Part shown: positions 1-12,060 of the stretch, piece by piece
Layout of the letters: each line of letters begins with the position of its first letter
How positions within the stretch are numbered: the first letter of the stretch is position 1
Assembly: GCA_015680685.1 (NCBI GenBank)
Contig: MNCI01004534.1
Span: 1 to 64,000 of the forward strand
Length of the DNA: 64,000 nucleotides
Direction of reading: 5' to 3'
From: Gnetum montanum
Taxonomy: Eukaryota; Streptophyta; Gnetopsida; Gnetales; Gnetaceae
Translations under genes and position numbers: made by a program
The notes under the pieces: generated by a model
Seen by the model: the letters and a program-made list of their open reading frames with translations, nothing else
Told to the model about the DNA's origin: nothing
Database searches by the model: none

Positions 1-702
1 AAACCACTAGCTAAACAATTTAAACAAAATAAAAATAAAACTTAACTCATAGGACCATGACAAAGAGGCTAAAATCTTTACTCTAGCAAGCCATCTTACA
101 AGCAATCGTTCACACTTTCTTCTTTACAAATGCTCTTCTCCCAAGACGCAAAGTGTGTCTCCAAGTGAGAGCCCAAGTGCTAGCTAGTAGCCTTCCAAAG
201 TGTAGTATCAATGTCTTCTTCCAAGTGTGATATGTGTCTCTTCTATTTTGACCCCTGAAGCCTTTTTATAGGGTTTATAGGTAGTTACATATTCAAAAAT
301 ATCTTACCTATTTTTTCTCTCAAGTAACTTGGCCAACCAATTAGGAGATTACTTGCCCAACAAGTTAGGTAAGTTACAAAAAATCTTGGGTGGTTGTAAC
401 CATCATATAGATAAAAAAATCTGCAGCTGACAAGTGTCTAGTTCATGTTTGATATTGGGTAAATGTCCCATGAATTTTTGTCTTTGAATATATTTTAATA
501 TAGAGGTATCCAATATTTATATCCAATGTTCATCTTCGTTAAGTTGAGGCTTTAGAAATGTTTCATTTTCACAAACGAATATAATTGAATATAAAATTGA
601 TTTAAGGGATGACCGATGAAAGAAAATATACTTTTCAAAAGTGAAGGCCTTAAATAATTTTTCCAAAGTTAACTGAGATATCGTGAAGGACGCAATATGC
701 AG
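1..702. other. No gene recognised
   Basis: AT-rich sequence with no reading frame that resembles a known family on either strand. It may be internal sequence of the minus-strand Ty3/gypsy element whose gag lies at 2100-3200, but I see no pol motif to support that. Confidence 0.4.
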
Positions 703-861
703 TTAAACTAGCTGCCCGATGGCTTCTCCTGCACACAGCCCACCTCCGCAACTTGTGTTCCGCTCTGCTGAACTTGTCTCACTCAGTAAACCTCCCGAAA
801 ATACGATAGTAGTTGGAACCACTTCTATGCACGGTTCAGCAGCAGTTGCCATTTTTCCCAT
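703..861 (-). CDS. Short open frame, possible gene fragment, unknown function
   Basis: A 52-residue minus-strand frame starts at the ATG at 861 and ends at TAA (703-705). Its composition is richer in G and C than the surroundings, with small and acidic residues near the N terminus (MGKMATAAEP) and a Gly/Cys-rich middle. The same frame stays open about 30 codons upstream of the ATG, so it could be an exon piece. I do not recognise the family. It could equally be chance. Confidence 0.15.
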   Translation of the reverse strand: MGKMATAAEPCIEVVPTTIVFSGGLLSETSSAERNTSCGGGLCAGEAIGQLV

Positions 862-2090
862 GTTGGTAGTGAAATGGCTTGGAACTGCAAACCCTTGGTG
901 ATGATGACCTGCTTCTACACATGGGCCACGTTCGAGTATGACGCGTTAAGTGCCAACGGTGTGGGTGCGTCTGCGGTTACCACCTATCTCCGGTGAAGAA
1001 AATAGACACCTTCCTTGTCCTTGGAAGTGCTTGGTATTTTTTTTTTGCCGATAATCACCCATAACCGCAGGTGTAGGTGTAGGCATAGTAACCGCTTGCG
1101 TTTTAGCCCTGTTTTGTTTATTTTGCTGTAACCTGTTACTTCAAAAACTATTAAATTGCTTATTGTTACATGCTCTGGCCGCAAAATTAGGCTTACTGTA
1201 AAAATAGAAAAATGAAACCTTGCACGGCAAGCATTTGACGAAATTTTGAAGAGGAATATGAGGTTATCCCTGGTGGTTCTTGTCATTTTTATCAGCAAGC
1301 ATAGCTTTCATAATTTCATTGTTTTGGTTGCCGTATTGGTGAAAACCACCACGTTTCTTTGAGAGTAAGTGTACCGTCTTTCCAACTTCCAGAAAACGTT
1401 TTTCCAATGCCTGGACTATGCCACCTTATATCACAAGATTTGCCTCTATTTCTGAAATTATTTGGCACAGTACATTGTTTCTTCTTGCTACAGGATCCAA
1501 TTTTCTCTATTTATTGATTTTAATTTGAATCTATCCTGGTCTGCGTGAAAAGTAGGATCGACCCCATCTCTGTTAATGTTTATCATCAATATGCTTGTAT
1601 AACCAAACCATGTATATTTCCGTGTCCACCACCCCTGCTAAACCATTTCTTCGCCCATAACTGGTTGACTTAAAACCTTTCTTGATAAGCATCATGTAAT
1701 ATGCCAAAATATTGCACTCTTTGCCTAATGTATAAGGTTAAAAATAAAATATGTGTTTTATCACCGTATAACTCATATGAATCTTTACACATATTTTATT
1801 TTATTTTTATTCTCTTTTCCTTTTATTAAAATAAACTGAAACTCTTGCTCCATGAAATGGCTTAAAATGTGCCAACAATTGGCCCAGTTGGAGAAACAGG
1901 GTATTGTACTAGATAGGCATTTGGATTCGAATGATATGAAGGGTGTCCCCAGTTTAGGGATGGCTTCCCCCACGACTGGGATTGTTGCCACTGTGATTGA
2001 ACACAGTACCTCTATACGAACTCTGGGTGTAACATGCTTCCCCAATGCTCATATAGATGTAATAGGATTGGGCTTTGACCCTTGGGGTGA
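862..2090. other. No gene recognised
   Basis: Mostly non-coding sequence. Short frames at 984-1298 (minus) and 1852-2133 (plus) show no family resemblance. The right end grades into the degenerate C-terminal part of the minus-strand gag described next. Confidence 0.4.
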
Positions 2091-2099
2091 TAGTATAGG

Positions 2100-3200
2100 C
2101 AAATGTTGCATTCAAATGTATGATTTTAGTTGAGCTCTTATTTTTCTCATCCATTCTTTCTGATTGTCTAATGATACTTTGTCTTGCTTCTCGGGTTGTC
2201 AAAACTCTATCTCCAATAATATCAATATATTCTCCATAATTTTTATGTGTTCATTCCAACATGTTATTAATCTTTGCGTCAACTTCCTCTAATGATTTTT
2301 GTACTTAAAAATATAGTTCTTCCACCTTAAGATTGATTGATTTCTCCTTTTTGTGATTATGGACCTTTGTTAAGTTGAGATTCTGGTCCCATTGATGTTT
2401 TTCAACACTCTCCCATCTAGCCATTCTCCTTCTTCTTTTGCTACCCACTTAATAAGGTCTTGGACTTGATGGGTACGTAGTTCATATAGTTGACCTTGGG
2501 CATACATCCCTAGGGTTTCTCTTGTTGCATCACGAATCCCATTAATGATATGGTACATTAGCCTTTCCTCAGAGAACTCATGGCCTGGACAGTTGTTTAA
2601 CAGTGCATAATATCTTTCTAAGGCCATGTCCAAGGGTTCATGTTGTGCTTGTTTCCACTCTTGGATTTGTTTCATCAAGGCTAACACTCTTGTGTAGGTT
2701 TGATATCTTTTGTTAAAGAGTTCTACCATTGTTGGCCAATGTCGTATTAAATTTGGTTTTAATGATCTATACTATACTTTTTCTTGGCCAACGAGTGTCA
2801 TAGGAAAGAGCTTGAGTTTTTTCCATCTATTATCAATGTTGTTCCATGCATAGGAATCGTAGAAGGCTTGTAAATTTTGTTGTGGATATAAGTCATAGCC
2901 TCCTGAAAAATTGGGAAAGTTGTTTAAATCAAGCTTGGGTAGACGGCTCTCTTTACGATGCCTACGAGGAGATTCGAACAGCCTCTTGTATTTGCGTTAG
3001 GCTTGTAGTGGCCAGTAGGGGTTCATCGTCATCAAGTAAATTATGCTTTTATGCGTTGGGACAATGTTTCCTTCGTTTATGCTTATAAGAAATCCCCACC
3101 TCGGGTTGCGCACTCCAATCTTCATTTTATATAATTCATTGGTTCTCCAATGAATTTCCCCACTAGATGTGGCACTATTATAGTCTTGTAGGAGAGCCAT
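2100..3200 (-). pseudogene. gag: Ty3/gypsy gag fragment (Athila-like)
   Basis: Reading the minus strand from about 2960 to 2370 gives a retrotransposon gag core: FSGGYDLYP, then LQAFYDSYAW, W(K)KLKLFP and HEPLDMALERYYALLNNCP. The clean part (2370-2729) is 119 codons; an in-frame stop falls just upstream of it, after LVGQEKV. The same motifs in the same order occur in the plus-strand gag of element B near 18660-19180, so the two belong to one family. Downstream (2100-2360) the minus strand codes for a helical, coiled-coil-like tail (around LKVEELYF and REARQSIIRQSERMDEK). It lies just inside the PBS and LTR at 3323-4239, as gag should. Stops and shifts make it a pseudogene. Its pol and second LTR are not recognisable to the left. 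Confidence 0.8.
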
Positions 3201-3322
3201 GGTTGTGAAACTATGTGTGAATTCATATGTAACTTTTTGTAATTATTTCTTCTTAAAAGATATATCATTAATTCCTATATAGTGATCTTGTATTATATAA
3301 CTAATCTAGATAACTAGCACCA

Positions 3323-3340
3323 TCCCCGGCAATGGCACCA
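3323..3340 (-). other. Primer-binding site, tRNA-Asp type
   Basis: Read on the minus strand this is TGGTGCCATTGCCGGGGA. It matches 16 of 18 bases of the complement of the plant tRNA-Asp 3' end (TGGCGCCGTTGCCGGGGA), and both differences are at CpG positions. It sits two bases inside the LTR and just before gag, as expected for an Athila-like element. Confidence 0.85.
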
Positions 3341-3589
3341 ATGATGAGTGGCAAGGTACCCCTACACTCAACCATATGAATATGAGTGTTTCACGCACGA
3401 TCTGGTCAAACTTCGCAGATAGACTAGTTGTTGTATCTAGATAGTTATCCTTAGGTCACAGTTCGCTATCTTTCCATATGGACTAGTGTTAACTTTGTCA
3501 CGTATGGTTTAGTCTAGAATGAGGTGTATGATGTGTTCCTACACTAATGCTACTCTTGGATGTAATGGAAAATGATATTAATTAAGCTA

Positions 3590-3615
3590 AGAGAGAGAGA
3601 GGGTGAGAGAGAATA
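3590..3615. repeat. GA-rich simple repeat
   Basis: A short run of GA dinucleotides broken by one GGTGA step, inside the LTR. Confidence 0.6.
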
Positions 3616-4063
3616 TAAGCCAACCTAAGTGTGATGAGTATTTGTTCCTCAATCATCCGTACACATCTTGGACCTCGTGCACGACTATCACTGGGATTAC
3701 CAAGCGTAGATCCTAGGTATGCTACTAGGTTACCAAGTAGTCACACTTAAATGCTCGTAATCAAGTCATACTCATTCCACGTTTAACAGGAGTTTAGGGT
3801 CGAGAGATATTAACTAAGAAAATAGTAAATAATAATTAAATAAATAATTAAGCTAAGTGAATGCTACAATGATGAAGTAATCTTGATTTTTATTTTCGGT
3901 CATGTGCATGTCCAAGTACATCACACTCAAACAAGGATGTCGTACAATTACAATCACCACACTGCAGGCATACACTAGGAGAGAAGGGTTAAGAGAAGAA
4001 CTATATAAAACTTGACACTAAAACTAAGAATTGAAAAATTGCCTATTGGATCTTTCCACCTCT

Positions 4064-4071
4064 TATTTATA
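4064..4071 (-). promoter_or_regulatory. LTR TATA box
   Basis: Minus-strand TATAAATA, about 170 bases inside the 5' end of the LTR and downstream of the GATATC block. Position and sequence fit the LTR core promoter. Confidence 0.6.
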
Positions 4072-4087
4072 GATGAGGAGACAGGCT

Positions 4088-4215
4088 ACGATATCATGTA
4101 TGCGATATCGCATACGTGATATCGTGTACACGATATTGTGGTGGCTGTGATATCGTAGATGCAATATCACGGCTACTACGATATCACGGCTATGATATGA
4201 TAGCAGCGATATCAC
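4088..4215. repeat. GATATC palindrome cluster in LTR U3
   Basis: Six exact GATATC hexamers start at 4090, 4104, 4118, 4149, 4180 and 4208, with near copies (CGATATTG, CAATATCA, TGATATGA) between. Starts are 14, 14, 31, 31 and 28 bases apart. The block lies directly upstream of the LTR TATA box, which is the usual place for enhancer elements. Confidence 0.75.
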
Positions 4216-4244
4216 AACCAGAAAATTCATGACTCATCAATTAC

Positions 4245-4374
4245 ATTCCATATGCCTTTGTTGAAGGGCTAATTTCACTTACTTATATCAATATCAAAGA
4301 TTAACTTGTTGATGATTTTACTAACCAATTAAGTGTAAAAAATTTCAATAACCTTATAAATGGACTAAATCTTT
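4245..4374 (+). pseudogene. pol: Ty1/copia RNase H C-terminal end
   Basis: The plus strand reads GLISLTYINIKD, one TAA in place of Gln, LVDDFTNQLS, then NFNNLINGLNL and stop. This is the typical end of copia pol (a motif like KDQLADIFTKPL followed by F-x2-L-x3-L-x-L). The Ty3/gypsy LTR ending at 4239 interrupts it on the left, so the rest of this copia pol is not next to it. Confidence 0.7.
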
Positions 4375-4798
4375 GATCCTTGTAGCTAAACATAATGCCA
4401 TATTTGATACAAGATGTTAAAAATATTACTTTTTATGTAAAATTTTCATTTTTTTTATGTTTATACTTTATTCATTTTATTGTGAGACACCATGAATGTT
4501 ATGTACTTATACTATCGTGGTATTCCACCATCATGGTATTATATTATTTTTGATTATTTGTTAATATATGTTAATACACTTGTTAGTATTTAGTTATAAC
4601 TATTAATTGTAGTTATGATTGGTCATTCTATTTGATGCAACACTTCATGTATCTTAAATATCGAGGTAAGGTGTTTTTGATAAATATCTTAATCCTCTTT
4701 TCTCTGACTATTAATGTTGTTTGATTACTAATCGTTGATCCTATAAGCTTCATAGTTCATACCTCTATAATTTAGATTTATGCTTATGGTTATCCATC
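4375..4798. other. Probable 3' end of the copia element, no gene
   Basis: AT-rich sequence directly after the copia pol stop. Its 3' non-coding region and LTR should lie here, but I cannot place LTR ends. Confidence 0.35.
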
Positions 4799-5450
4799 TG
4801 AAATGTTTGGCATTTTATAATGTATTATTCTAATTTTCAAGTTTTATGCATATTTTGGATGAATGGGTTCTCATAAAAATTCCATGATTAATGTGTATTT
4901 GATTTTTATTAGGCTTTAAATATTTTGTCATGCTATTGAGTATTTTCAATCATTTTACTCAATTTGAGGATTCATTATTATTTCCTATGCCATGAAATGT
5001 TTGGCATTTTATAATGTATTATTCCATGTAAAATGTTTGGCATTTTTTAATGTATTATTCTAATTTTCAAGTTTTATGCATATTTTGGATGAATGGGTTT
5101 TCATAAATATTCCATGATTAATGTGTATTTGATTTTTATTAGCTTTAAATATTTTGTCATACTATTGAGTATTTTCAATCATTTTACTCAATTTGAGGAT
5201 TCATTATTATTTCCTATGCCATGAAATGTTTGGCATTTTATAATGTATTATTCCATGTGAAATGTTTGGCATTTTATAATGTATTATTCTATTTTTCAAG
5301 TTTTATGCATATTTTGGATGAATGGGTTTTCATAAATATTCCATGATTAATGTGTATTTGATTTTTATTAGGCTTTAAATATTTTGTCATACTATTGAGA
5401 ATTTTCAATCATTTTATTCAATTTGAGGATTCATTATTATTTCCTATGCC
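4799..5450. repeat. Tandem repeat, alternating 194-bp and 35-bp units
   Basis: The unit beginning TGAAATGTTTGGCATTTTAT recurs at 4799, 4993, 5028, 5222 and 5257 (the 5028 copy begins TGTAAAATG). Units at 4799-4992, 5028-5221 and 5257-5450 are about 194 bp and run through TTTTATGCATATTTTGGATG to TTTCCTATGCC. Those at 4993-5027 and 5222-5256 are 35-bp partial units. The copies are nearly identical, so the array is fairly young. It codes for nothing. Confidence 0.9.
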
Positions 5451-8040
5451 ACCATTATCTTATTTCTAGAGTCCCTATTAATTTTTGATTGTTTGGAGTG
5501 CATTCCATGAGATTTTGACATTTCTTAGTTTTTGCACTGAAACCATGGGTGAACCACATGTTGTAAAGAAACTACTAGTGTTGATCATGAATCATTTTAA
5601 GCTATTTTGAATGGTTTCTTATCAATCATGAATCATTTTCTAGTTGTGTTTAGGTACTAGCTTTCAATTTTATTTTATCATGAACAATAATTGATTTGAG
5701 GGTTTTATATCCAGCATAATGCTTTCTAACATAAACCTAAGAAGGATGATATTACATGTAGTTAACTTCTTGTTTATAATAAGAAACAAAAAATTTTAGA
5801 TTATATATTATCAAAATATTGACTTATAAGGTTTCCACAATCCTAAATATTTTCTAATATTTTACCAACCAACTATCCTTATGGGCAATCATTTTAGCCA
5901 ACACTTATTAGAATTTTAGATTGAAACATGTGCTTGTTATGTGGTCATACCTATCTAATGTTGGAACAATTTTAGTTATCTTACAAATATTGTTAGAAAA
6001 TATATCAAACAAATTAAATACCTTATTAAAATATATTTCCAAAATATTAACTAACTTTCGTAACCATGCATCAATGGTTGATGTACCAATATGCTTCTAC
6101 TATGCCACTTTGATACCTAAATAATAAAATCATACATTAAGAACAGTTTCTAATTCTTGAAAAATATCTTCATGTTTCTTCTTATTGAATCATCAAACAA
6201 AAAAAATATAAGAATACTTATTAAACCTTCAACTCTAATATCAAATTACAACACCCCATAACCTATGCTTAGGCTAGGAAGGTATTAATTAGACAAGCAA
6301 ATTGAAACTTCATAAAAATCAAAAGGTTGCTAAGAAAATTTACAAGTAAATTAGTAGGGATCTAAACATAGTTACAAAGAGGAAAAAAATTTAAAGAATA
6401 ATTTAAATATCAAATAATAATGCTTGTAGCCTCTTTCATACAAACATAACTTATTCACTAATAATTGTTTGTTACTGCTAAGGTTGAAACCAAAAACAAA
6501 ATAATTAAAAGAATGTAACAATGGAATAAGTAACATGATATCCAATATGACACTAAGACATTGTGTTATAATAAGCTCTAAATTAACATTATGAATTGTC
6601 AATTGAAATAAGTAGAAAAGTAAAGCTAGACATGCACCAAAGATAGGCAAGTACAAAGTTCACAAATGCCAACTAATGGATATAGAATTACAAAAGTATA
6701 AGCTAAACATGAAAACTTAGAAATTATATAAATTTCAAATTAAGAAAATATTAGAAAATATATAAGTTCTAATTTAAGCATTAGCTTCTCTAACTGATTC
6801 TCATCACAAGCACCTTGTTTTACTTGGAAGGTAAAAACAAATGACAAAATCAATCTACATGAATAAGCAGGGAGAATAAATTACAAATACTTTCTTAAAA
6901 TTTTTAGAACTAATAAGGCATCCAATCATAATTTTGTATCCCTTGGTAAGCTTAGATGCATCGAAATATTTATGCATATTTAACTTTAGAGTTTAGGCTT
7001 TTTTCAAAGTTTGGTGAGACATTCTTAGTGGCATATCCTTAGTTGTAAAGCCCTAGTACATATTATTGAAGGTAAACTACTCATGGCCTCTAGTGTGTTT
7101 CCACCCCTAGTGCATCATCACCTTAATATTCTCACATTCATCTTGATGGACCACTTACATTACATTGCTAGAAACTACAAATAACAAAGGTGAATAGCCA
7201 AAAATTATCTTCGAATTCCAATTTTCCATTATGTAAGGAAATTCCTCTCCTACCTTAGATAATTTTGTAATTTAATTCCTTTACGTAAGGTTCAATGTTT
7301 TGAACAAGATTCAAGGAGAAGTTTTCTTTTCAATTTTTTGCTTTACAATTCTCACATTCTATCATAGTCTTTCTCTAATTGTTTAATATTTTCTTATATT
7401 TTTAGTCTTACAATCATAATCCTCATTTTCTCAATTTATATTAAATATCTTTCTCATTTTAAGTTTAATTCTAATCAAAGATTGTCAATTTCATTAAAAT
7501 CTCTTTAGCAAAGCATTAAATATTACAAAGTATGAATCTTATTTTCAAAATGATAAAGATGTTCAAAGAATTAATATTTAGTGATATTATCTAATTTAAA
7601 TTTTCATTTATATTCATTTTAGTTATCACAATTTTCTTATGCATCTTGTAGAGTAAATTTTACATTTTTCTCAATCCTTTTCATAGATCTAATTCAAGAT
7701 TCTTCTTTCAAGTAACAGAAGCATCTAAAATCATACATGTTCAAAGAAAAATAGCACCAAAATCATCAAGTTTATGAACTTTAAGAAATTAATTCTTTAC
7801 CAATCGATGCTTATAGATTTCCATGGTAAAAGTTGATAAAGATTTCTATTATATCATTGCATATTACCTATGCGATGTGACGCGATATGCCAAACTTTTT
7901 CCCAAGACATCTCAATTTTCTTAGTGCTATAGTGATCTTTCACAACAAGAGCTAAAAGAGTATTGATCCATGTCAATCTACATGATTTGCTATTATATTT
8001 ATTGAATTCAAGAAAATATTAAGAATCCACAAGTACTATG
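5451..8040. other. AT-rich intergenic sequence, no gene recognised
   Basis: Long AT-rich stretch with only short chance frames. The right-hand end is probably the 5' LTR of the copia element whose gag follows, since a PBS-like site occurs at 8045, but I cannot set its start. Confidence 0.4.
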
Positions 8041-8044
8041 ATAG

Positions 8045-8060
8045 TGGTATCCAAGATCCA
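8045..8060 (+). other. Possible copia primer-binding site (initiator tRNA-Met type)
   Basis: The sequence TGGTATCCAAGATCC resembles the usual copia PBS TGGTATCAGAGC and lies about 400 bases before the copia gag. The match is imperfect. Confidence 0.3.
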
Positions 8061-8479
8061 AGATTCAAATCCTTGGAAAATTGATGCAAGAAAGCTAATT
8101 TTAAAATTCTAAAGCTAAAAGGTTTAAGATACATCTATAATTATCCTCATTTATTCTCAAATTTTCATTTTTTCACTGATAAATCCTCATTACTCACATT
8201 TCTTCTCAAAGATCCTCATTACTCTTACTTTTCACATAAACCATATCTTCTCATATCTAAGCCATAAGAAATCCTAAGATCTATTATCCCTTAAATCACT
8301 TAAGATAGTATTTAGACCTTTCAAGCCATTTCAAGTCTCTTTCTTCTTAAAATTTCTTCAAAAAGAGCAAAGATATTTCAGAGTACACTATAATCTTAAA
8401 TGAAAGCCAAGAATTTACTTATTGGAGAAATCTTATGAAGACTCTACTCCAAATCAAGAATTTACAAATTTGAATAATT

Positions 8480-9690
8480 TGAATAGAGAGCAATAAAAAA
8501 ACTTCAAGAATATTGAATGAAGGATGTATTAGCAAAGGTGATTATTTGCACAGTAGTTTCAAATGATATTGGTTCAAAAATCATAGATAAGTCAAATGAC
8601 AAAGAAACTTGATATCTAATACAACAAGAATATAAACAAGCCTTCATCACAAACATTAAAATCAAGCAATTAATGTATAGATAAGAATTTGAAGATATTA
8701 TTCTTAATAGAGGTGAAAATATTGAGAATTTTATGTCTAGAATGTATGTTTTCATAAGAAATTTAGATGAATATAAATGTCAATATAGTAAAAGGAAAAA
8801 CCTAGAAGAAATCATTCAAGTTTTATATAATTATTAAAGGTTCAAATATGGTATGATGAATATAATTCAAAATAGGTTTTAGATAATATTATAATTGATG
8901 AATTAGTATTTCAAGCTAGAACATTAGAACATCTAAAGAGGCAAGATAATGAAAGCCAAAATGATCAATTTTATTTTGTAAGAAATAGTATAGGAAGATG
9001 TAGATTTAGAAGAGGTAGAGGAAAAAGTCCTAGTTTTAAACATGAGAGACCTCAATATTCAAATCAAAATCAATATTTTGGATCTAAAATTTCAAGAGGA
9101 AGAAGCAATTTCAAAGGATTGGGCCAAAGAGGAGCAAGATTTGAGTTCACTCCAAGAAAATAGAATGAAGCATTACCATTGAATATTCCATGATGCAAAT
9201 ATTATAATAAGAAAGGACATTATGAAGATAAATGTTGGTGGAAGGTATGGTTCCATTTCTATAATTCAAATGATTCATTGAAGCTAAGTGAAGACTCTTC
9301 TTGACCTCAAAGAAACTCTCAAGAATCATAAGATCAATTAAAAGATAGATATCCAAACTCTAATTGTTCTACATATCAAAAGGTCAAAGAAGTTACTCCT
9401 CATACATGGATCATAGATAGTCATTATTCAAATCATATGACTCCATTTCAAAATTACTTTATTAGTTGAACTCCAAATAATACTCTTGGAAGTATTAAGG
9501 TAGGAGATGTTGCAAGTGTAAAGGTAGAAGGATTTGGTAATGTAATGCTTACACTTCCTAATGCTTACAAAATCAATGTACATGATTTTTACTATGTTCA
9601 TTAATTATTAAGTTCATTATTATCAATTTTTTAGATTGTTAGTAGAGGAAATCAAGTGACTTTTCATGATGATATTTGCACTTGTTGAAG
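8480..9690 (+). pseudogene. gag-pol: Ty1/copia gag and protease remnant
   Basis: In order, the plus strand shows a UBN2-type gag core (EFEDIILNRGENIENFMSRM then NLEEIIQVL, 8690-8835), an Arg/Gly/Gln-rich stretch (RFRRGRGKSPSF, about 9000-9130), a zinc-knuckle remnant CKYYNKKGHYEDKCWW (about 9193), and the copia protease start WIIDSHYSNHMTPFQNYF (about 9405). The knuckle's second Cys is Tyr, and the protease DSGASNHM motif reads DSHYSNHM, so neither should work. Many stops interrupt it. After about 9690 no RT or integrase is recognisable. Confidence 0.75.
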
Positions 9691-10399
9691 TAGAATTTGA
9701 AACCATTCTCCCACAAAGAACAGGTTTTAGATAAACTCATTTTTTGTGGTTGCTAGTCTCTAGTACCACCAAGGCATAGATATTTCAAAATAGCCTCTAA
9801 TGGTAAAAATGAGCTAATGTGGTTAAGAATGTATGACAATGAAAAGTTTTCTTAATGACATTCTAATTAAAAAATATAACGTATAGAATATATTCAAATT
9901 ATGATTGTCTTGAGTATACCTATACTACCTCTTCTAGATATTTCCTAGCTAAATTAAAGAAATGTAATAACATTCCTCATGAGCCTAGTCTTTATAGAAA
10001 ATGTTAATCTCCAATTCTAAACCATTTACTAGCTAAATTTCCAAAGAAAATTCACAAATACTTTGCTAAATAGAGTAGGAAACTAAATAAAATAAATTAT
10101 TCATAAGCTCATAATTATATGAAGATAAAAATATTTTGATGCTAAGCTCATTAAGAATTAGTACTTAAAACAAGCTATCCCATTCAATAAAAATAGAAAA
10201 CAAAAAAAAAAAAAACTAAACCTCAGCTTACAGAGAAAATAGCTCATTCCAAAACTAGCAATCATTCCTATGTAGCTATTCAATATTAAGCTAGATATAA
10301 TAGGAAACACTATTCAAAAAAAATGTTAATTAAGAGAAAAAGGCTAAAAGAAATAATGCAACCTATTTAAAATGCCATTAAGAATAGTCTTTACAACCT
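9691..10399. other. No gene recognised
   Basis: AT-rich sequence without a recognisable reading frame, including a 13-base poly-A run near 10200. Confidence 0.4.
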
Positions 10400-12060
10400 T
10401 TGTCTTTCCTTCTATTTCAAAAAGTTTTCCTCACACCAAAAGTCTCTCCTTTTATGAATCTTCCCTGAGCTTTTATATTAGCCTTTGGTAGTTATAGTAG
10501 TTATAGAATTTAAGGTGTTAACTTCTACACATTCTCTTCATACAATTTCAATCCATTGACTAATTATTCAACTTCTTGGAAAATCTTCTTTGTTCTTTGA
10601 ATTGAAGCCCTTATGTTAACAACTATTGACATAACTTCCCATGGTCAATAAGAACCTTAATAGCCTACTTCATTGAATTTAGCTCATTGCTATTGAGCTT
10701 CTTAATAACCTTCTTAGCATTATTCCCTCTTAAGAAAGACTCTATTTTTTCATTTTTAATTTCAATTAATGCAACAGCTACACCAAAGTAGGTTTTTTCG
10801 AACTCTAACTTCTTTTTTACTACATGCATGCATCAACCTTGCTTGTATTGGGATAGGTGCTATCTTTTGGTTGTGACTAGCTTTTATAACTCTTAAATTT
10901 TTCCATCCATCTATATGAACATAGCTTTTTTTTATTTCATTGTTGAGATTTCTTCCCTTATCTCCATCATCCATTCCTTACTATAATTCATCTTAATTAT
11001 GACTTTCTTGAACCTTGGTAGAGGAAGATGAAAATAATCCAAAGATTTTCCTTTTTTTGCTTACTCTAATTCTAAGTTTATAATAGCTAACCTTTCTTCT
11101 AGTTTCTTATTCATATATTATTTGTTCTCAAGTAGTGATTCCTTGGTGATTACTATTACCTTAAGTTGCTCATTTTCTCCTTTTAGCCTTTTGACTTCCT
11201 CTTTTAATTTTGACATTTCCTATTGATTCTGCAAGAGGAATGCCTTGATCTTGGTTATTTGGCTATCGGTAATTTGTTCTATGTCCTTGTTTAAGGTAGC
11301 TATAGTGTCTAAAATTTCTTCATGTAACATTATAAGCTTTTGCTTTATTATATGTGGGTCATCTTCCTTGTATTAAAAAATGACACTAGCTTCTATTTCA
11401 AGCTTAGTGGAAACTTTCTTGCTTAGTATGATCTTGCCTTGTTTCTCATTGATTCTAAATGACCAAGCTTCTCCTTTCATTAAATATCATGAAGGGAAAC
11501 TTAGAGCAGTAAGAGTAGATGATGAGCTCTCATTTTCTTTTTATTGCTACTATTTTAACTCTTTTAGCCTTTCTTGCTCTAGTAATTGTTGTCCTTGTTG
11601 TTGTTCCTTTAGCTTCTACTACTCTTCTTACTATTGCTAAAGCTTCATTATCTTTTGTCATTCCAATAGTTAATGTTATTGTTAATCTTTTAATTTTTAC
11701 TCCTATAGCTATTTTTCCTTCTTTGCACTTGCTTATTTAAATCTAGCCTTCCTTGTAGTCCTTACCCTCACATATTATTCCCCATCAAGGGAAAACCTCT
11801 CATTAAGCATGGCATCCTCTAGCTCTAGCAATTGCCAATAGAAATAGTTTTCTTCCATTATGGCTATATGCTCTTATGAAAAATATTTGGGTAAAGGATG
11901 TTCTTTATCTTTCATCCATCTACACACTTCAACCACTTGGGCATCATAAGATGAAGCTAGTAACTTCATTGATAAGCTCTTTTTTAGCTGCACTATAGTG
12001 CCTTCTTTTGTTAATCTTAGTGGGTTGATGAACCTTCCTACTTTTGATGATGGAGTATAT
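10400..12060 (-). pseudogene. Degenerate coiled-coil reading frame, unknown
   Basis: The minus strand keeps a protein-like frame over about 1.6 kb, broken by many stops and some shifts. Near 12000-11830 it reads WMKDKEHPLPKYF and NYFYWQLLELEDAMLNERF. From about 11370 it is a Lys/Glu/Leu heptad-rich coiled coil (KLKEEVKRLKGENEQLKV, then LEERLAIINLELE). The codon-like composition over such a length argues against chance. I do not recognise the family. It could be the remains of an antisense retrotransposon gene like those at 38841 and 48873, but I found no matching motif. Confidence 0.35.

Larger units (their letters stand above)
3343..4239 (-). repeat. 5' LTR of a minus-strand Ty3/gypsy element
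   Basis: The left end begins TGATGAGT and the right end finishes ACTCATCA, an exact 8-bp terminal inverted repeat that starts with TG and ends with CA. The PBS adjoins the left (3') end. On the minus strand the LTR holds a TATA box and an upstream palindrome-rich block. Parts of the body, including the GGTACC-TTGCCACTC end and the AACCTAG-TAGCA stretch, resemble the LTRs of element B at 16885 and 25871, so both are one family at different ages. It is inserted in the end of a copia pol (next to 4240). Confidence 0.8.

Noticed and set aside
719-901. Plus-strand 60-codon frame
   Set aside because: No family resemblance. It overlaps the more protein-like minus-strand frame, and both are weak.
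4088-4215. Satellite DNA
   Set aside because: The GATATC words are spaced unevenly and confined to one LTR, so a regulatory cluster is a better description.
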